Shown: positions 49,892-58,396 of the stretch, piece after piece
Numbering within the stretch: the first letter of the stretch is position 1
How the letters are laid out: every line of letters begins with the position of its first letter
Origin: a virus
IMG/VR virus record: IMGVR_UViG_3300028025_006304
Span: 54,603 to 118,602 of that record
DNA: 64,000 bases
Reading direction: 5' to 3' (one strand)
The notes under the pieces: model-generated
What the model saw: only the letters and a program-made list of their open reading frames with translations
Told to the model about the DNA's origin: nothing
Database searches by the model: none
Translations under genes and position numbers: made by a program

Positions 49892-50529
49892 AATCTAGAT
49901 ACTAAATCAGAACCATCATCTATTTTAGGTGGGTCGTACAAACCTAATTGCTTAAGTTGTTCAAGTTGGTAATCATCCAACTCCCAATTGATAGCCTCGC
50001 TTGTGTTATTTTTAGGTACTGAATCCTCAATCTGAGATATGTCAGCGGTATTAAATACATCGGCTACTGTTAGAAAATAATGGTTGTAACAAAGTACCTG
50101 GAGATTATCTAAACGATAATTCTTGGTATTTTTATCTTTGAAGTTGAGTAGTAGTGGGATTTTGTAATCTGTAATTCGGCGTTCATTAAACCCACACAAT
50201 GTACATTCTTCTTGTAGGTATCCCTCTTCAAATAAGCGCTTTTTAACCTTGGTAGGTGAGAAGCTAGTCATTGGGATGATCCCATTGATCAAGTCTTGTA
50301 ATGGTGGGGTTTTACCGTGATTACCTATCCATTTTTTAATACCCTTACCCTCTTGGTTAAGATGAACCTCAAATAAAGTTTTACCTGTTGTCTCGTCTTT
50401 ATAAAGTTTAGCCCATTTCTTATAGTGAATATAAGATACATTGAGCCATCTAGAGGCTGCACGGTTTGACTTAGTCATACCCATAGCAGCTACTATTTGT
50501 TCTTTAGTAAGTGGTTTTGGTAAAGGCAT
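49888..50529 (-). CDS. HNH-fold protein with HTH, catalytic residues apparently lost
   Basis: 213 residues. N-terminal helices (TKEQIVAAMGMTKSNRAASRW) look HTH-like. Residues about 110-160 carry CTLCGF, then LLLNFKDKNTKNYRLDNLQVLC, the scaffold of HNH nucleases with the CxxC zinc pair and RLDNLQ block. The usual LDHxDG is replaced by LNFKDK, so the catalytic His is missing. It may bind DNA without cutting. Alternatively a close-by His (YNHYF) compensates. Confidence 0.65.
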   Translation of the reverse strand: MPLPKPLTKEQIVAAMGMTKSNRAASRWLNVSYIHYKKWAKLYKDETTGKTLFEVHLNQEGKGIKKWIGNHGKTPPLQDLINGIIPMTSFSPTKVKKRLFEEGYLQEECTLCGFNERRITDYKIPLLLNFKDKNTKNYRLDNLQVLCYNHYFLTVADVFNTADISQIEDSVPKNNTSEAINWELDDYQLEQLKQLGLYDPPKIDDGSDLVSRL

Positions 50530-50531
50530 AA

Positions 50532-50849
50532 TTAAATATCCCCTTCAATACTATCCATATTAACATCTGGGGAGGTCTCATCTGTATCGTAGTTTTGGAG
50601 TTCAGCTTTAGCTCCTTTAGAAATTTTACCTTCACTAACGATATAGTTAATAAATTGTTTTTCTTCCATGATTACAACATCAGTATAGGAGTGATCACCC
50701 TCCCCACGTTGTATGGTTACTCCGCGTTTACGACCGACATCTGAGCAGCTTACACAGTGTTTAGTGTTGGGTAATATTTCAATACGTTTAGGGTGAATGG
50801 GTTCACCACATCCGAGGCATTCTACAATCATAATTTCATTTTGTACCAT
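50532..50849 (-). CDS. DksA/TraR-type zinc-finger protein
   Basis: 105 residues. CLGCGEP near residue 11 and CVSCSD near 32 give C-x2-C-x17-C-x2-C, as in the DksA/TraR family. In that family the finger sits in the RNA polymerase secondary channel. The coiled-coil tip is absent here; the C-terminal half is acidic. It abuts the HNH-fold gene by 2 nt. Confidence 0.65.
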   Translation of the reverse strand: MVQNEIMIVECLGCGEPIHPKRIEILPNTKHCVSCSDVGRKRGVTIQRGEGDHSYTDVVIMEEKQFINYIVSEGKISKGAKAELQNYDTDETSPDVNMDSIEGDI

Positions 50850-50868
50850 ACATATAACCTTTATTTTG

Positions 50869-50900
50869 TAAATATACGAACTATTCTTCGACCAGACAAA
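50869..50900 (-). promoter_or_regulatory. Promoter for the DksA-type gene
   Basis: TTTG-N20-TATATTTAC with GTTCG, then AAAGGTTATATGTATGG at the start. Confidence 0.7.
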
Positions 50901-51273
50901 TTAGCTTATAAAGATCTTCAGCTGTTTCTATTACGAATGCCTCGTCTCCAAAGTTTACAATTTTATCTTCTTCATCTTCAGCTAATGAATGTTCATAAAC
51001 ATACCAAAGAATAACCTCAACTGATTCAGGGGTGAAAGAATAATTGATAAGACCCTCAAGTGATTTAGCGAACGTATCTTCCCAAGACCAAAGATCTAAA
51101 CCAAATTTATCGTTTATTTCTTGAGAACGGGTTACAGCTGTTTTATAGTTATTTACAAAGATAACAAAATTCTTTTTTATTGTTTCTTCAGGTGTAAGAA
51201 TTTCACCTTGTATTTCTACAGGGGTATCAAACATTTTTTGAAAAAACTTTTTAAAATCTTTTTTGGGATTCAT
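50881..51273 (-). CDS. Hypothetical protein (130 residues)
   Basis: The start is set at the Met at 51273 (MNPKKDFKKFFQ), which overlaps the upstream stop as TAATG. A longer frame adds a poor extension. Acidic, helical. Function unknown. Confidence 0.6.
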   Translation of the reverse strand: MNPKKDFKKFFQKMFDTPVEIQGEILTPEETIKKNFVIFVNNYKTAVTRSQEINDKFGLDLWSWEDTFAKSLEGLINYSFTPESVEVILWYVYEHSLAEDEEDKIVNFGDEAFVIETAEDLYKLICLVEE

Positions 51274-51443
51274 TAGTATAATCCTTTTTTCCCTACAGCC
51301 CAAATTTTTAGGAACTCTTTAAGAGGTAATTGTTTCCATTTAGCAAATTCTTTTGCTGCTTCTAGTCGTGAACGGGTAAAATGATATTTACCTAAAATTT
51401 CTTTAGATTCGTCTTGACGTATATAATAAAAGCAATAGCTCAT
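51273..51443 (-). CDS. 56-residue basic protein
   Basis: MSYCFYYIRQDESKEILGKYHF... with KWKQLPLKEFLK and a Tyr-rich start. Both ends overlap neighbours (ATGA, TAATG). Not related to the other MSYC-type protein beyond the start. Function unknown. Confidence 0.55.
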   Translation of the reverse strand: MSYCFYYIRQDESKEILGKYHFTRSRLEAAKEFAKWKQLPLKEFLKIWAVGKKGLY

Positions 51444-51754
51444 AATCTGGATTTTAAGGTTACTAATTCGCTACATCTAGAATAGTCTTCTAAATTTTCA
51501 TAATGTTTAATAGCTTTATTTAAGAATATTTTATAGTGTTCTTTTTTAATAACTACTCTTACATTATAATTTTGTATACTAAATACAATACATTCACTTT
51601 TATTTTTACGAATAGCTTGCTTAATGGCCGCTACCGCACTACCAAACATAAATGTAACAAATTCTTCTTGGGTAGCCAATTCTAATAGTTCTTCTGGATC
51701 TTCATATTTGATTTCTAAATCGAGAGGAAACTCAAGTTTTAATTTTTGTTCCAT
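51440..51754 (-). CDS. Hypothetical protein with UVR-like tail (104 residues)
   Basis: Acidic N-terminal half, Val/Ile-rich strand near residue 65. Ends HYENLEDYSRCSELVTLKSRL, similar to the UVR-like tail of the protein at 28021-28458. Function unknown. Confidence 0.55.
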   Translation of the reverse strand: MEQKLKLEFPLDLEIKYEDPEELLELATQEEFVTFMFGSAVAAIKQAIRKNKSECIVFSIQNYNVRVVIKKEHYKIFLNKAIKHYENLEDYSRCSELVTLKSRL

Positions 51755-51759
51755 GGAGA

Positions 51760-51767
51760 TAAATATT
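51760..51767 (-). promoter_or_regulatory. Late-type motif before the 104-residue gene
   Basis: Coding strand AATATTTATCTCC, six bases before the ATG. Overlaps the end of the GT gene. Confidence 0.35.
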
Positions 51768-52815
51768 AGATCTTAATTAATTCATTTTGATATTCTTGGA
51801 GAGAATTTATAGTAATTTTTAAATTACCTAAATTGAATTGGCCTATTTCTCCACTATCTTTAATTATTTCATTTAATTGAACTATATAGTTAAGATCTTG
51901 TTGAGTAAAGGTATTACCGTCTACTTCTACAATAATATCACCACCACCATTAAACCAAAATTTCAAAATATTTTCAATTTCTGGATTATTGTTATTTATA
52001 ATTAGTTTCTTTTTATAAACTGGAAATAATACTGGGTGTTGATATTCGTCATTTTTAATCCAGCTACCCCATTTATTAATATAATGCTGGAAAGCTTTAT
52101 GTTTCATGTTATGGAATGCCTCATCTTGGGTAACTTGTTCTATTCCATCTTGAAATTGACCTCCTCTACAAGTTAAGTGGTACACATATGCTTCCCAGGT
52201 TTGAATTAATTTATAACCATTTAAAATAAATCTATTAAAAATATCTGAATCTTCATGGTATGAATGGAATGTCTCATCATGCATTCCTATAGAAGTAATA
52301 TCTTCTTTGTAAATAGCCCAAGGTGCAAATATTCCTCGAGTAGTTTTATCTTTATTATCTTGAATAGTTTTTTGAACAAATAAATCAAATTCTTCCTGTT
52401 TAAAATCTTCAGGATACATCCCAAAATCTTCTACAATTTTTTCTAGCCCTTTTGGATGAAGAGGTGGTTCAATACGAGTGCCAGATATTACTGAGAGGGG
52501 TTTTAAATATTTTAGGATTGCAGTATCAAATCCTTTACCCATATACATGTCGGCATGGAACATACAAACAATTGGGGAGGTGGCGGATTCAATACATCTA
52601 TTATACCCATAAGCTATACCACGAGGTGTGTCAGTTTCATTTACAAGATATTTTACACCCTGATCATCTAACCACTTTTGGGTCCCATCATTATCGGAAT
52701 CTACATAAACAATAATATCAAATTCTTGGGATGAGTTTTCTTTAATTGATTTAATACTACTTTTAAGATATCTTAAATTATTTTTACTTGGTATGCAATA
52801 TGTTATTTTACCCAT
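51766..52815 (-). CDS. Glycosyltransferase family 2-like (349 residues)
   Basis: GT-A core: TYCIPSKNNLRYL at the N-terminus, IIVYVDSDNDGT near residue 35 and MFHADMYMG near 90 as the metal-binding D-x-D-like motif. A long C-terminal extension follows. Uses a nucleotide sugar to glycosylate an unknown acceptor. Overlaps the next GT gene by 13 nt. Confidence 0.75.
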   Translation of the reverse strand: MGKITYCIPSKNNLRYLKSSIKSIKENSSQEFDIIVYVDSDNDGTQKWLDDQGVKYLVNETDTPRGIAYGYNRCIESATSPIVCMFHADMYMGKGFDTAILKYLKPLSVISGTRIEPPLHPKGLEKIVEDFGMYPEDFKQEEFDLFVQKTIQDNKDKTTRGIFAPWAIYKEDITSIGMHDETFHSYHEDSDIFNRFILNGYKLIQTWEAYVYHLTCRGGQFQDGIEQVTQDEAFHNMKHKAFQHYINKWGSWIKNDEYQHPVLFPVYKKKLIINNNNPEIENILKFWFNGGGDIIVEVDGNTFTQQDLNYIVQLNEIIKDSGEIGQFNLGNLKITINSLQEYQNELIKI

Positions 52816-53657
52816 GTTACTTCTTTTAATCCTATTATCATTCTATATTCATTAAATACAGGGATTCCGTGCCATTTCTCAATCCATTTTAATTTATTTT
52901 TAGCTTCTGCTTCTTGTTGTCTTTGAGAACTTTGGTTATCATTTTCTTCTAACCGATGAGAACCTCTAGCTCCAAAATGCCAAACTAAACTTTTACTGGT
53001 TAGTACAAATTCGTATCCTGCTTGGGTCATTCTAAGAAATAAATCCATATCATCCCAACTAGTAGGAGCAAATCTGGGGTCATTACCTCCTATTTCATCC
53101 CAATCTTTTTTTCTAATTAGACCACTTACGCCTTCTCCTTTTGGAATTTCAAAATCATTTAATTCAATGAATTGTTTAGCTATTTGTTCGAACCCTTCTA
53201 TATCAAAATCATTCCAATATGCCCCTAAATAATCTTTAGGTACTATAATCGTACCTGGATAGGTTTGACTATTAAGAAACATTTGAGGTTCTATTCTATG
53301 AGAACTAACCCATAATTTTTTATTTGGATATTTTTCAAATATATCAAAACAAGCTTTATCCCAATCTTTACTAACATAAAAGTCTGAATGGAGGAACATT
53401 ATATATTCTGTTTGTACCTTTTTAGCACAAAAATTCATTCCACCTCCAATACCAACTGGTTCAGGATTTTTTTCAATATAATAGTCTAAATTATAATCTT
53501 GATGATAAGCATCTAACCATTCATCAGTTCCATCATCACAATTTTCAGCGTGTATAATAAATGGAGCGTCTTTAAAATAACTATTTTTTCTAACAGATTC
53601 AACTGCTAGTTTTAGATATTCTAAGTTATTATAAGTTGAAATACAAAAACTAAGCAT
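52803..53657 (-). CDS. Glycosyltransferase family 2-like (284 residues)
   Basis: SFCISTYNNLEYL at the start, IIHAENCDDGTDEW near 35 and FLHSDFYVS near 95 (D-x-D-type). GT-A fold. Overlaps neighbours, suggesting coordinated glycan assembly with the flanking GTs. Confidence 0.75.
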   Translation of the reverse strand: MLSFCISTYNNLEYLKLAVESVRKNSYFKDAPFIIHAENCDDGTDEWLDAYHQDYNLDYYIEKNPEPVGIGGGMNFCAKKVQTEYIMFLHSDFYVSKDWDKACFDIFEKYPNKKLWVSSHRIEPQMFLNSQTYPGTIIVPKDYLGAYWNDFDIEGFEQIAKQFIELNDFEIPKGEGVSGLIRKKDWDEIGGNDPRFAPTSWDDMDLFLRMTQAGYEFVLTSKSLVWHFGARGSHRLEENDNQSSQRQQEAEAKNKLKWIEKWHGIPVFNEYRMIIGLKEVTWVK

Positions 53658-54375
53658 GGTAAGTAGAATATTTTTGTCTTAATTCTAAAAATTTATCTTT
53701 ATGAGGAGAATTGAAAAAGTATTGATGCATATTAGCATCGGCTTGTCTACAAAAATCAGATTCTTTTATTTCAATAGCTCCGGTTTTGAAGGTTTGACTT
53801 ACTAAGTGAGTTAAAGTTATATTATCACTAACCCCGGTTTTAAATCCGTTTTCTTGAGCAAATATACCAGCATAAAAATCGGGACCCCATCCTAAAAATA
53901 ATTCGTTTGGAAATTGTTTAATTGCTTCAACAAATTTACGACTAAAAATAGGACACATAAAATCTATAAAACCTACCTCTCTAACTGATTTAGTTCCCCA
54001 ATTCCACATCTGTTTCCAATGGCATTGGTCTTTACCTGAATTGGTGATAGATGGAGAATATAGATCTAAATTATGTTCTTTAATTTCACTTAACATGTTT
54101 TCAATTAAACGCGGACCATGGAATATAAGATCATTATTGAACAAAACCAAATAGTCTTGATCAGTATATAAAAAGTAATCCATGATTACATTTAACCCAC
54201 CCCCAAAAAATAAATTCTCTGGGAGTTGATGGGTTGTGGATTTAGCTAATTCTTTAGTAGAACCATTATCTACTACCATTAATTCATGTTGAGTAAAAGT
54301 AGTATCTCTTTTTAGCTGTTCAATTAAATTATCAGTTAATTCGGGTTGATTATAATTAAGGGTGGTTAATAACAT
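53650..54375 (-). CDS. Glycosyltransferase family 2-like (241 residues)
   Basis: LLTTLNYNQPELTDNLIEQL, VDNGSTKE near 36, and LVLFNNDLIFHGPR near 77, a GT-A N-x-D variant. Shorter than its neighbours. Acceptor unknown. Confidence 0.75.
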   Translation of the reverse strand: MLLTTLNYNQPELTDNLIEQLKRDTTFTQHELMVVDNGSTKELAKSTTHQLPENLFFGGGLNVIMDYFLYTDQDYLVLFNNDLIFHGPRLIENMLSEIKEHNLDLYSPSITNSGKDQCHWKQMWNWGTKSVREVGFIDFMCPIFSRKFVEAIKQFPNELFLGWGPDFYAGIFAQENGFKTGVSDNITLTHLVSQTFKTGAIEIKESDFCRQADANMHQYFFNSPHKDKFLELRQKYSTYHA

Positions 54376-54381
54376 TTTAAA

Positions 54382-55131
54382 TTATTTTATATTAACTTGG
54401 AATTCATTTACATTTCTACAACCCAACTGATCAGAAAATACTCCTTTATATTGACCATAAAAATTAGTAGGGAAACAATATCCTATTGTATTATACATTT
54501 GACTGTATATAGCAGAATCTAAGTTTCGGGTTTTAGGATAAGGAAACCATATATTATTATCTGTAAAACAACTTCGTCTAAATGATACTTGAGATGTATC
54601 ACATGCACAATCTGGATTAATTGGGGTAGTATGTTTATTTAAATCCACAATTGCTCCCATATGTTTTACTCTATCCACATTATCTGATGCTTGTAAATAG
54701 ATTTCTAGTTCGGGATTATAATAAAGTACCTTGCTATAAGTCCATTGTATGTTTGGATTACTGGTATAGTATTTGTCTAAATCAGTTAAATAAGTAGAAA
54801 CTATAGCATCATCATCACAAAGCATTACTACACAGTCAGCATCAGATTCTTGTATTGCAATATTAGCATATTTACCAAAGATACTTCCTCCTTGATTAAC
54901 TTTATCTTTTACTGATTGATTAATATCGTAATATTTAAATTTATCTATACATGCAGTTCCTTCAATATAATTAGTTATATCTACTCCTTTTGTATCTTCA
55001 GAATCATTTATTAGAGCTACTTCATAATTATCATACTCTAAAGATGCAATACTATGTAATGCATTTTTTACTATTTCAGGTCTGTTATAATAAAAAAGTA
55101 ATATAAGAAATTTAGTATTATTAGTTTCCAT
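54382..55131 (-). CDS. Glycosyltransferase family 2-like (249 residues)
   Basis: FLILLFYYNRPEIVKNAL, ALINDSEDTKGV near 35 and VMLCDDDAIVS near 95 (DDD metal site). Middle Cys/Ser segment (CACDTSQVSFRRSCF). GT-A. Overlaps the isomerase-like gene by 11 nt. Confidence 0.75.
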   Translation of the reverse strand: METNNTKFLILLFYYNRPEIVKNALHSIASLEYDNYEVALINDSEDTKGVDITNYIEGTACIDKFKYYDINQSVKDKVNQGGSIFGKYANIAIQESDADCVVMLCDDDAIVSTYLTDLDKYYTSNPNIQWTYSKVLYYNPELEIYLQASDNVDRVKHMGAIVDLNKHTTPINPDCACDTSQVSFRRSCFTDNNIWFPYPKTRNLDSAIYSQMYNTIGYCFPTNFYGQYKGVFSDQLGCRNVNEFQVNIK

Positions 55132-55843
55132 ATATGTTTGTAAATTTTTTTGTACTTTCTATTATATCTATTAAATTTAATGCTTCGTAAGTTATTAAAT
55201 TACTATATCCTAGCTTTTTCAATTCATTCGAAAAATCAACGTGGGGTTGGCTTGGAATTAGGGGTCCTAAATTTTTTTCTGAGATGTGGATATGATAAAT
55301 CTTATCTAAATAGTTGTTTAAAGTATCTAATATGTTTACCTGCTCTTCTATTAAATTATGAGTATCTATCATAGTTTTTATATTAGTAAAATTACCGGCA
55401 TTTATAAAAGCTACAATCTCATCTACATTAAAAAAATATTTTCCTTGGTATTTTTTGGCATTAGGTTCAATACATAATATTAGTTTTTTATTCCTTAATA
55501 TTTCATCTAATATACTAAAATTTTGTATAAGTTTTTTAAGATCAAATACATTACGACAAGTTGGAGACCCTAATACTAATGTTTTTATACCCATATTACA
55601 ACACTTATCAGTAAATGTTTCCATATAAGGTAAAAAATTCTTATCTAAAAAACAAGTTACATTAGAGTTATATAGTATAGATTGAGTACTAAGTGTTGGG
55701 ATATTTGGAAGTTCTTGTTTATTTTTAAATTTAGAAAAAACAATCTCTAAATTATTTATACCTAAACTTCTTAATTCAGCATGTACTTCTTTTAGCTGTA
55801 AGTTACTATTAAATGCCAAATGGCTTATCCCTAAATTCATCAA
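55121..55843 (-). CDS. Sugar-phosphate isomerase/epimerase-like TIM-barrel
   Basis: 240 residues. GISHLAFNS at the start, LCIEPNAKKY near 145 (metal-binding Glu), TMIDTHNL near 182 and YHIHISEKNLG near 212 match the xylose-isomerase-like TIM-barrel family. It probably isomerises or epimerises a sugar for the adjacent cluster. Substrate unknown. Confidence 0.65.
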   Translation of the reverse strand: MMNLGISHLAFNSNLQLKEVHAELRSLGINNLEIVFSKFKNKQELPNIPTLSTQSILYNSNVTCFLDKNFLPYMETFTDKCCNMGIKTLVLGSPTCRNVFDLKKLIQNFSILDEILRNKKLILCIEPNAKKYQGKYFFNVDEIVAFINAGNFTNIKTMIDTHNLIEEQVNILDTLNNYLDKIYHIHISEKNLGPLIPSQPHVDFSNELKKLGYSNLITYEALNLIDIIESTKKFTNIYGN

Positions 55844-56573
55844 CTAATTTTTTTATTTCATTTAAAACAACCTCAGAGCTTTCTATATAACCTGATGTAG
55901 TATGGACTGTTTTATAATTGTAATATACTGAGAGGGGGGTATGAGGGGTAGTTTTAATTTTTTTAGAGAACAACTCAATTATTTTAGACGTAGGTATAGG
56001 TTCAGGAAAAAGATTATAAGTACCAGAAGTATTAATTTGTTGGATATTTTTAATTAAATTATCTAAATTATACCATTGATACGCTGAGTTTTTGTCTATA
56101 TTACTTACATTATTATCTGTAAAAAGATCGTAAAGGATATTTTTTTTAATTCTTTTACTGAATAAAGCAGGAAGTCTATATACCTGTATATTATTACAAT
56201 TTAATTCTTTAATTAACAATTCAAATAAGAATCTATTACTACCGTAATGAAGTTTACTAAATGTAGGTGTATCTTCTTCGGTAACACCATTATTACATTC
56301 GGTGTACACATCTATAGTTGATATTAGTACAATTTTTTTATAGATAAATGGTTTTATATAATCAAAAATTTTATACAGATTTTCAAAATCTTTTAAAATA
56401 TCTAGATTAACTTTCCATTTTGTTGCAGGTAAACATGCTAAGTATATTTCAGAATTGTTTAGATCATATTGTTTAATAGTCTCTATATTTGAACTATTAA
56501 ACATTAAATCAAACTTAATACCCTCTTGTAGTGTTTGTCCTACTAATCCTGTATTACCTATTAGTACCTTCAT
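55809..56573 (-). CDS. SDR-family nucleotide-sugar epimerase/reductase-like
   Basis: 254 residues. The N-terminal GNTGLVGQTL is the Rossmann NAD(P) motif. STIDVY near 112 and YGSNRFLFE near 136 give the Ser/Thr-Tyr-x3-(K/R) region, with Arg in place of the usual Lys. A reduced SDR, possibly with altered activity. Overlaps its neighbours by 20-35 nt. Confidence 0.65.
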   Translation of the reverse strand: MKVLIGNTGLVGQTLQEGIKFDLMFNSSNIETIKQYDLNNSEIYLACLPATKWKVNLDILKDFENLYKIFDYIKPFIYKKIVLISTIDVYTECNNGVTEEDTPTFSKLHYGSNRFLFELLIKELNCNNIQVYRLPALFSKRIKKNILYDLFTDNNVSNIDKNSAYQWYNLDNLIKNIQQINTSGTYNLFPEPIPTSKIIELFSKKIKTTPHTPLSVYYNYKTVHTTSGYIESSEVVLNEIKKLVDEFRDKPFGI

Positions 56574-57552
56574 ATATATGTTTTTTTACATCTTCAACAA
56601 TTTTATAAATGCCTTGTATTTTTCCAGTAAAGCAATTTATAACTTTAGTGTCTATTACATTTATAACTGGGTGTCTATCGGCTGTTTGGTTATAGGTTTT
56701 TGATTTGATTGCTGTAAAATAAGACTTATATTTAAAATCTTCCAGGAAATTAGGATAAATATTACATACTTTTTTCTCAATAAGAGCTGAAATGTTGTTT
56801 ATTAGTTGATTATTAATTGAATATTCTTTATGTAATAATTCATTTAAATCTGTTCCTTTACATAGAGGGGTGTATTGCACATCAGTTACAGTATAGAGAT
56901 TTTGATTATAAGGATAAATTGAGAAAAAATTACCGTCTACAACAGTAAGTGCATCAAATCCTAAATCTTCTTTTATTTTTTCATATACTAAACTTATAGT
57001 AAGTTCATAATAAGATTCTATAGTTTCATCTTTAAGGTAATTATTAGTACAGTTTATAACCAAATCATACTCCTTAGTAAGAGTATTGGGGTTTATAACT
57101 TGTTGATATATTAAGTTATCTTTTAATAATTCTTTAAAGTACTTTTTTAATTTTATAGCATCTATATACATTTCTCCGGTTGCAATTGCTCCTTGAATAT
57201 TCACTACTTCTGGTAGTTTAATCTCTGTAAACTCTATATTATCTGCAAGTAATATATTTTTATAGGTTATTAAATCTATATCAGATTCTTTAGCGACTGC
57301 ATATATATTTTTAGGTACTGTAACTACAAATTCTCCATACTCTTCTACAAATCGAGTAAAAGTATCTTTACATAAAACTCTTGTTCTATGATTTCTGGGG
57401 TAATGGAATCCCTGATGAAGTCTGTTTTGATTGTGAGAAGATGCTAGCTCAAATACATCTGATGCTTCATATAAATGTACTTGATGGGTGTCTTTTAACA
57501 CTTTGGTTAAATGACATCCTACCCACCCAGCTCCTATTATTGCAATCTTCAT
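56554..57552 (-). CDS. FAD-dependent oxidoreductase
   Basis: 332 residues. GAGWVGCHLTKVL at 7-19 is the dinucleotide-binding GxGxxG motif and YEASDVFELASSHNQNRLHQG follows like a DAO/amine-oxidase-type enzyme (quoted as YEASDVFELAS and NQNRLHQG). It presumably oxidises a sugar or amine for the cluster. Identity uncertain. Confidence 0.65.
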   Translation of the reverse strand: MKIAIIGAGWVGCHLTKVLKDTHQVHLYEASDVFELASSHNQNRLHQGFHYPRNHRTRVLCKDTFTRFVEEYGEFVVTVPKNIYAVAKESDIDLITYKNILLADNIEFTEIKLPEVVNIQGAIATGEMYIDAIKLKKYFKELLKDNLIYQQVINPNTLTKEYDLVINCTNNYLKDETIESYYELTISLVYEKIKEDLGFDALTVVDGNFFSIYPYNQNLYTVTDVQYTPLCKGTDLNELLHKEYSINNQLINNISALIEKKVCNIYPNFLEDFKYKSYFTAIKSKTYNQTADRHPVINVIDTKVINCFTGKIQGIYKIVEDVKKHIYEGTNR

Positions 57553-57559
57553 ACAATTA

Positions 57560-58378
57560 TTAACTCATTAAACTTATAAAATAGTTAATATCTTCACTTA
57601 GATCTCTTGTATTAGCTTGCCATTCTCTTACCCATCTTGTGGTTTCAACTTCATCCATAAAATGTTCATAACCTAAATTTTGTTTACCATTTTCTGGGTT
57701 GATGTTTTTCTGTATGGTTGTCATACGTTTTAGTGTTACATCATTAAATGGGCAAAATCTATAATATACTAGTACAAAATCCTGGTTAATTGCATTATAA
57801 TCGTGATAATGTCTGCCTAAAGGATATGTAATTCTATCTAAGTTATGCAAAAGCCTTAATCTACGTGTAAGATATCCTGTATTTTGGGCTTTTATGTGCA
57901 TATCTATTCTCCCCCCATGACTTATTTCTTCATCAGAATATTTTATTTCATCTTTATAATGAATTCCATGTACTTTTTGCTTAAATATATCTTCGTTTAC
58001 ATCAGGATGTATACCTTCTTGTGAAGGGTGTTCTACCATATTAAACGCTGGGATGAGTAACTCTGTAGGTTCACTAATTGTGTCTAATTTTTTATAGTTA
58101 CCTACTAAAAATTCTGTAGTGCTTAAACACATTTTCCATCCGGGATGATTGCTTTCTATATCTTCAATTTCCCTATCCATAACTAAGGCATCTAGTTTTT
58201 CATTACGGCTAGGGATTACTTCCCAATCAGGACAAATTTCTTTTATAATCTCTACAGATCTGTCTGTTGAATTATAATCTACAATAATTCCATGATCAAA
58301 ATATTTTTTATGATGTTTTAACCAAAATGGAAGTAAATATTCTTCATTACGTATATGTGAAACTAATGTCTTTTTCAT
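57560..58378 (-). CDS. Glycosyltransferase family 2/92-like (272 residues)
   Basis: TLVSHIRNEEYLLPFWL and IIVDYNSTDRSVEII are GT-A/Glyco_tranf_2_4 signatures. A GWKMCLSTTEFLVG (motif ST-E) replaces the usual DxD. C-terminal residues about 150-240 carry His/Tyr/Arg-rich motifs (LGRHYHDYNA). Probably adds a sugar in the same pathway. Confidence 0.65.
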   Translation of the reverse strand: MKKTLVSHIRNEEYLLPFWLKHHKKYFDHGIIVDYNSTDRSVEIIKEICPDWEVIPSRNEKLDALVMDREIEDIESNHPGWKMCLSTTEFLVGNYKKLDTISEPTELLIPAFNMVEHPSQEGIHPDVNEDIFKQKVHGIHYKDEIKYSDEEISHGGRIDMHIKAQNTGYLTRRLRLLHNLDRITYPLGRHYHDYNAINQDFVLVYYRFCPFNDVTLKRMTTIQKNINPENGKQNLGYEHFMDEVETTRWVREWQANTRDLSEDINYFISLMS

Positions 58379-58396
58379 ATGTATTATTCGTTATTT

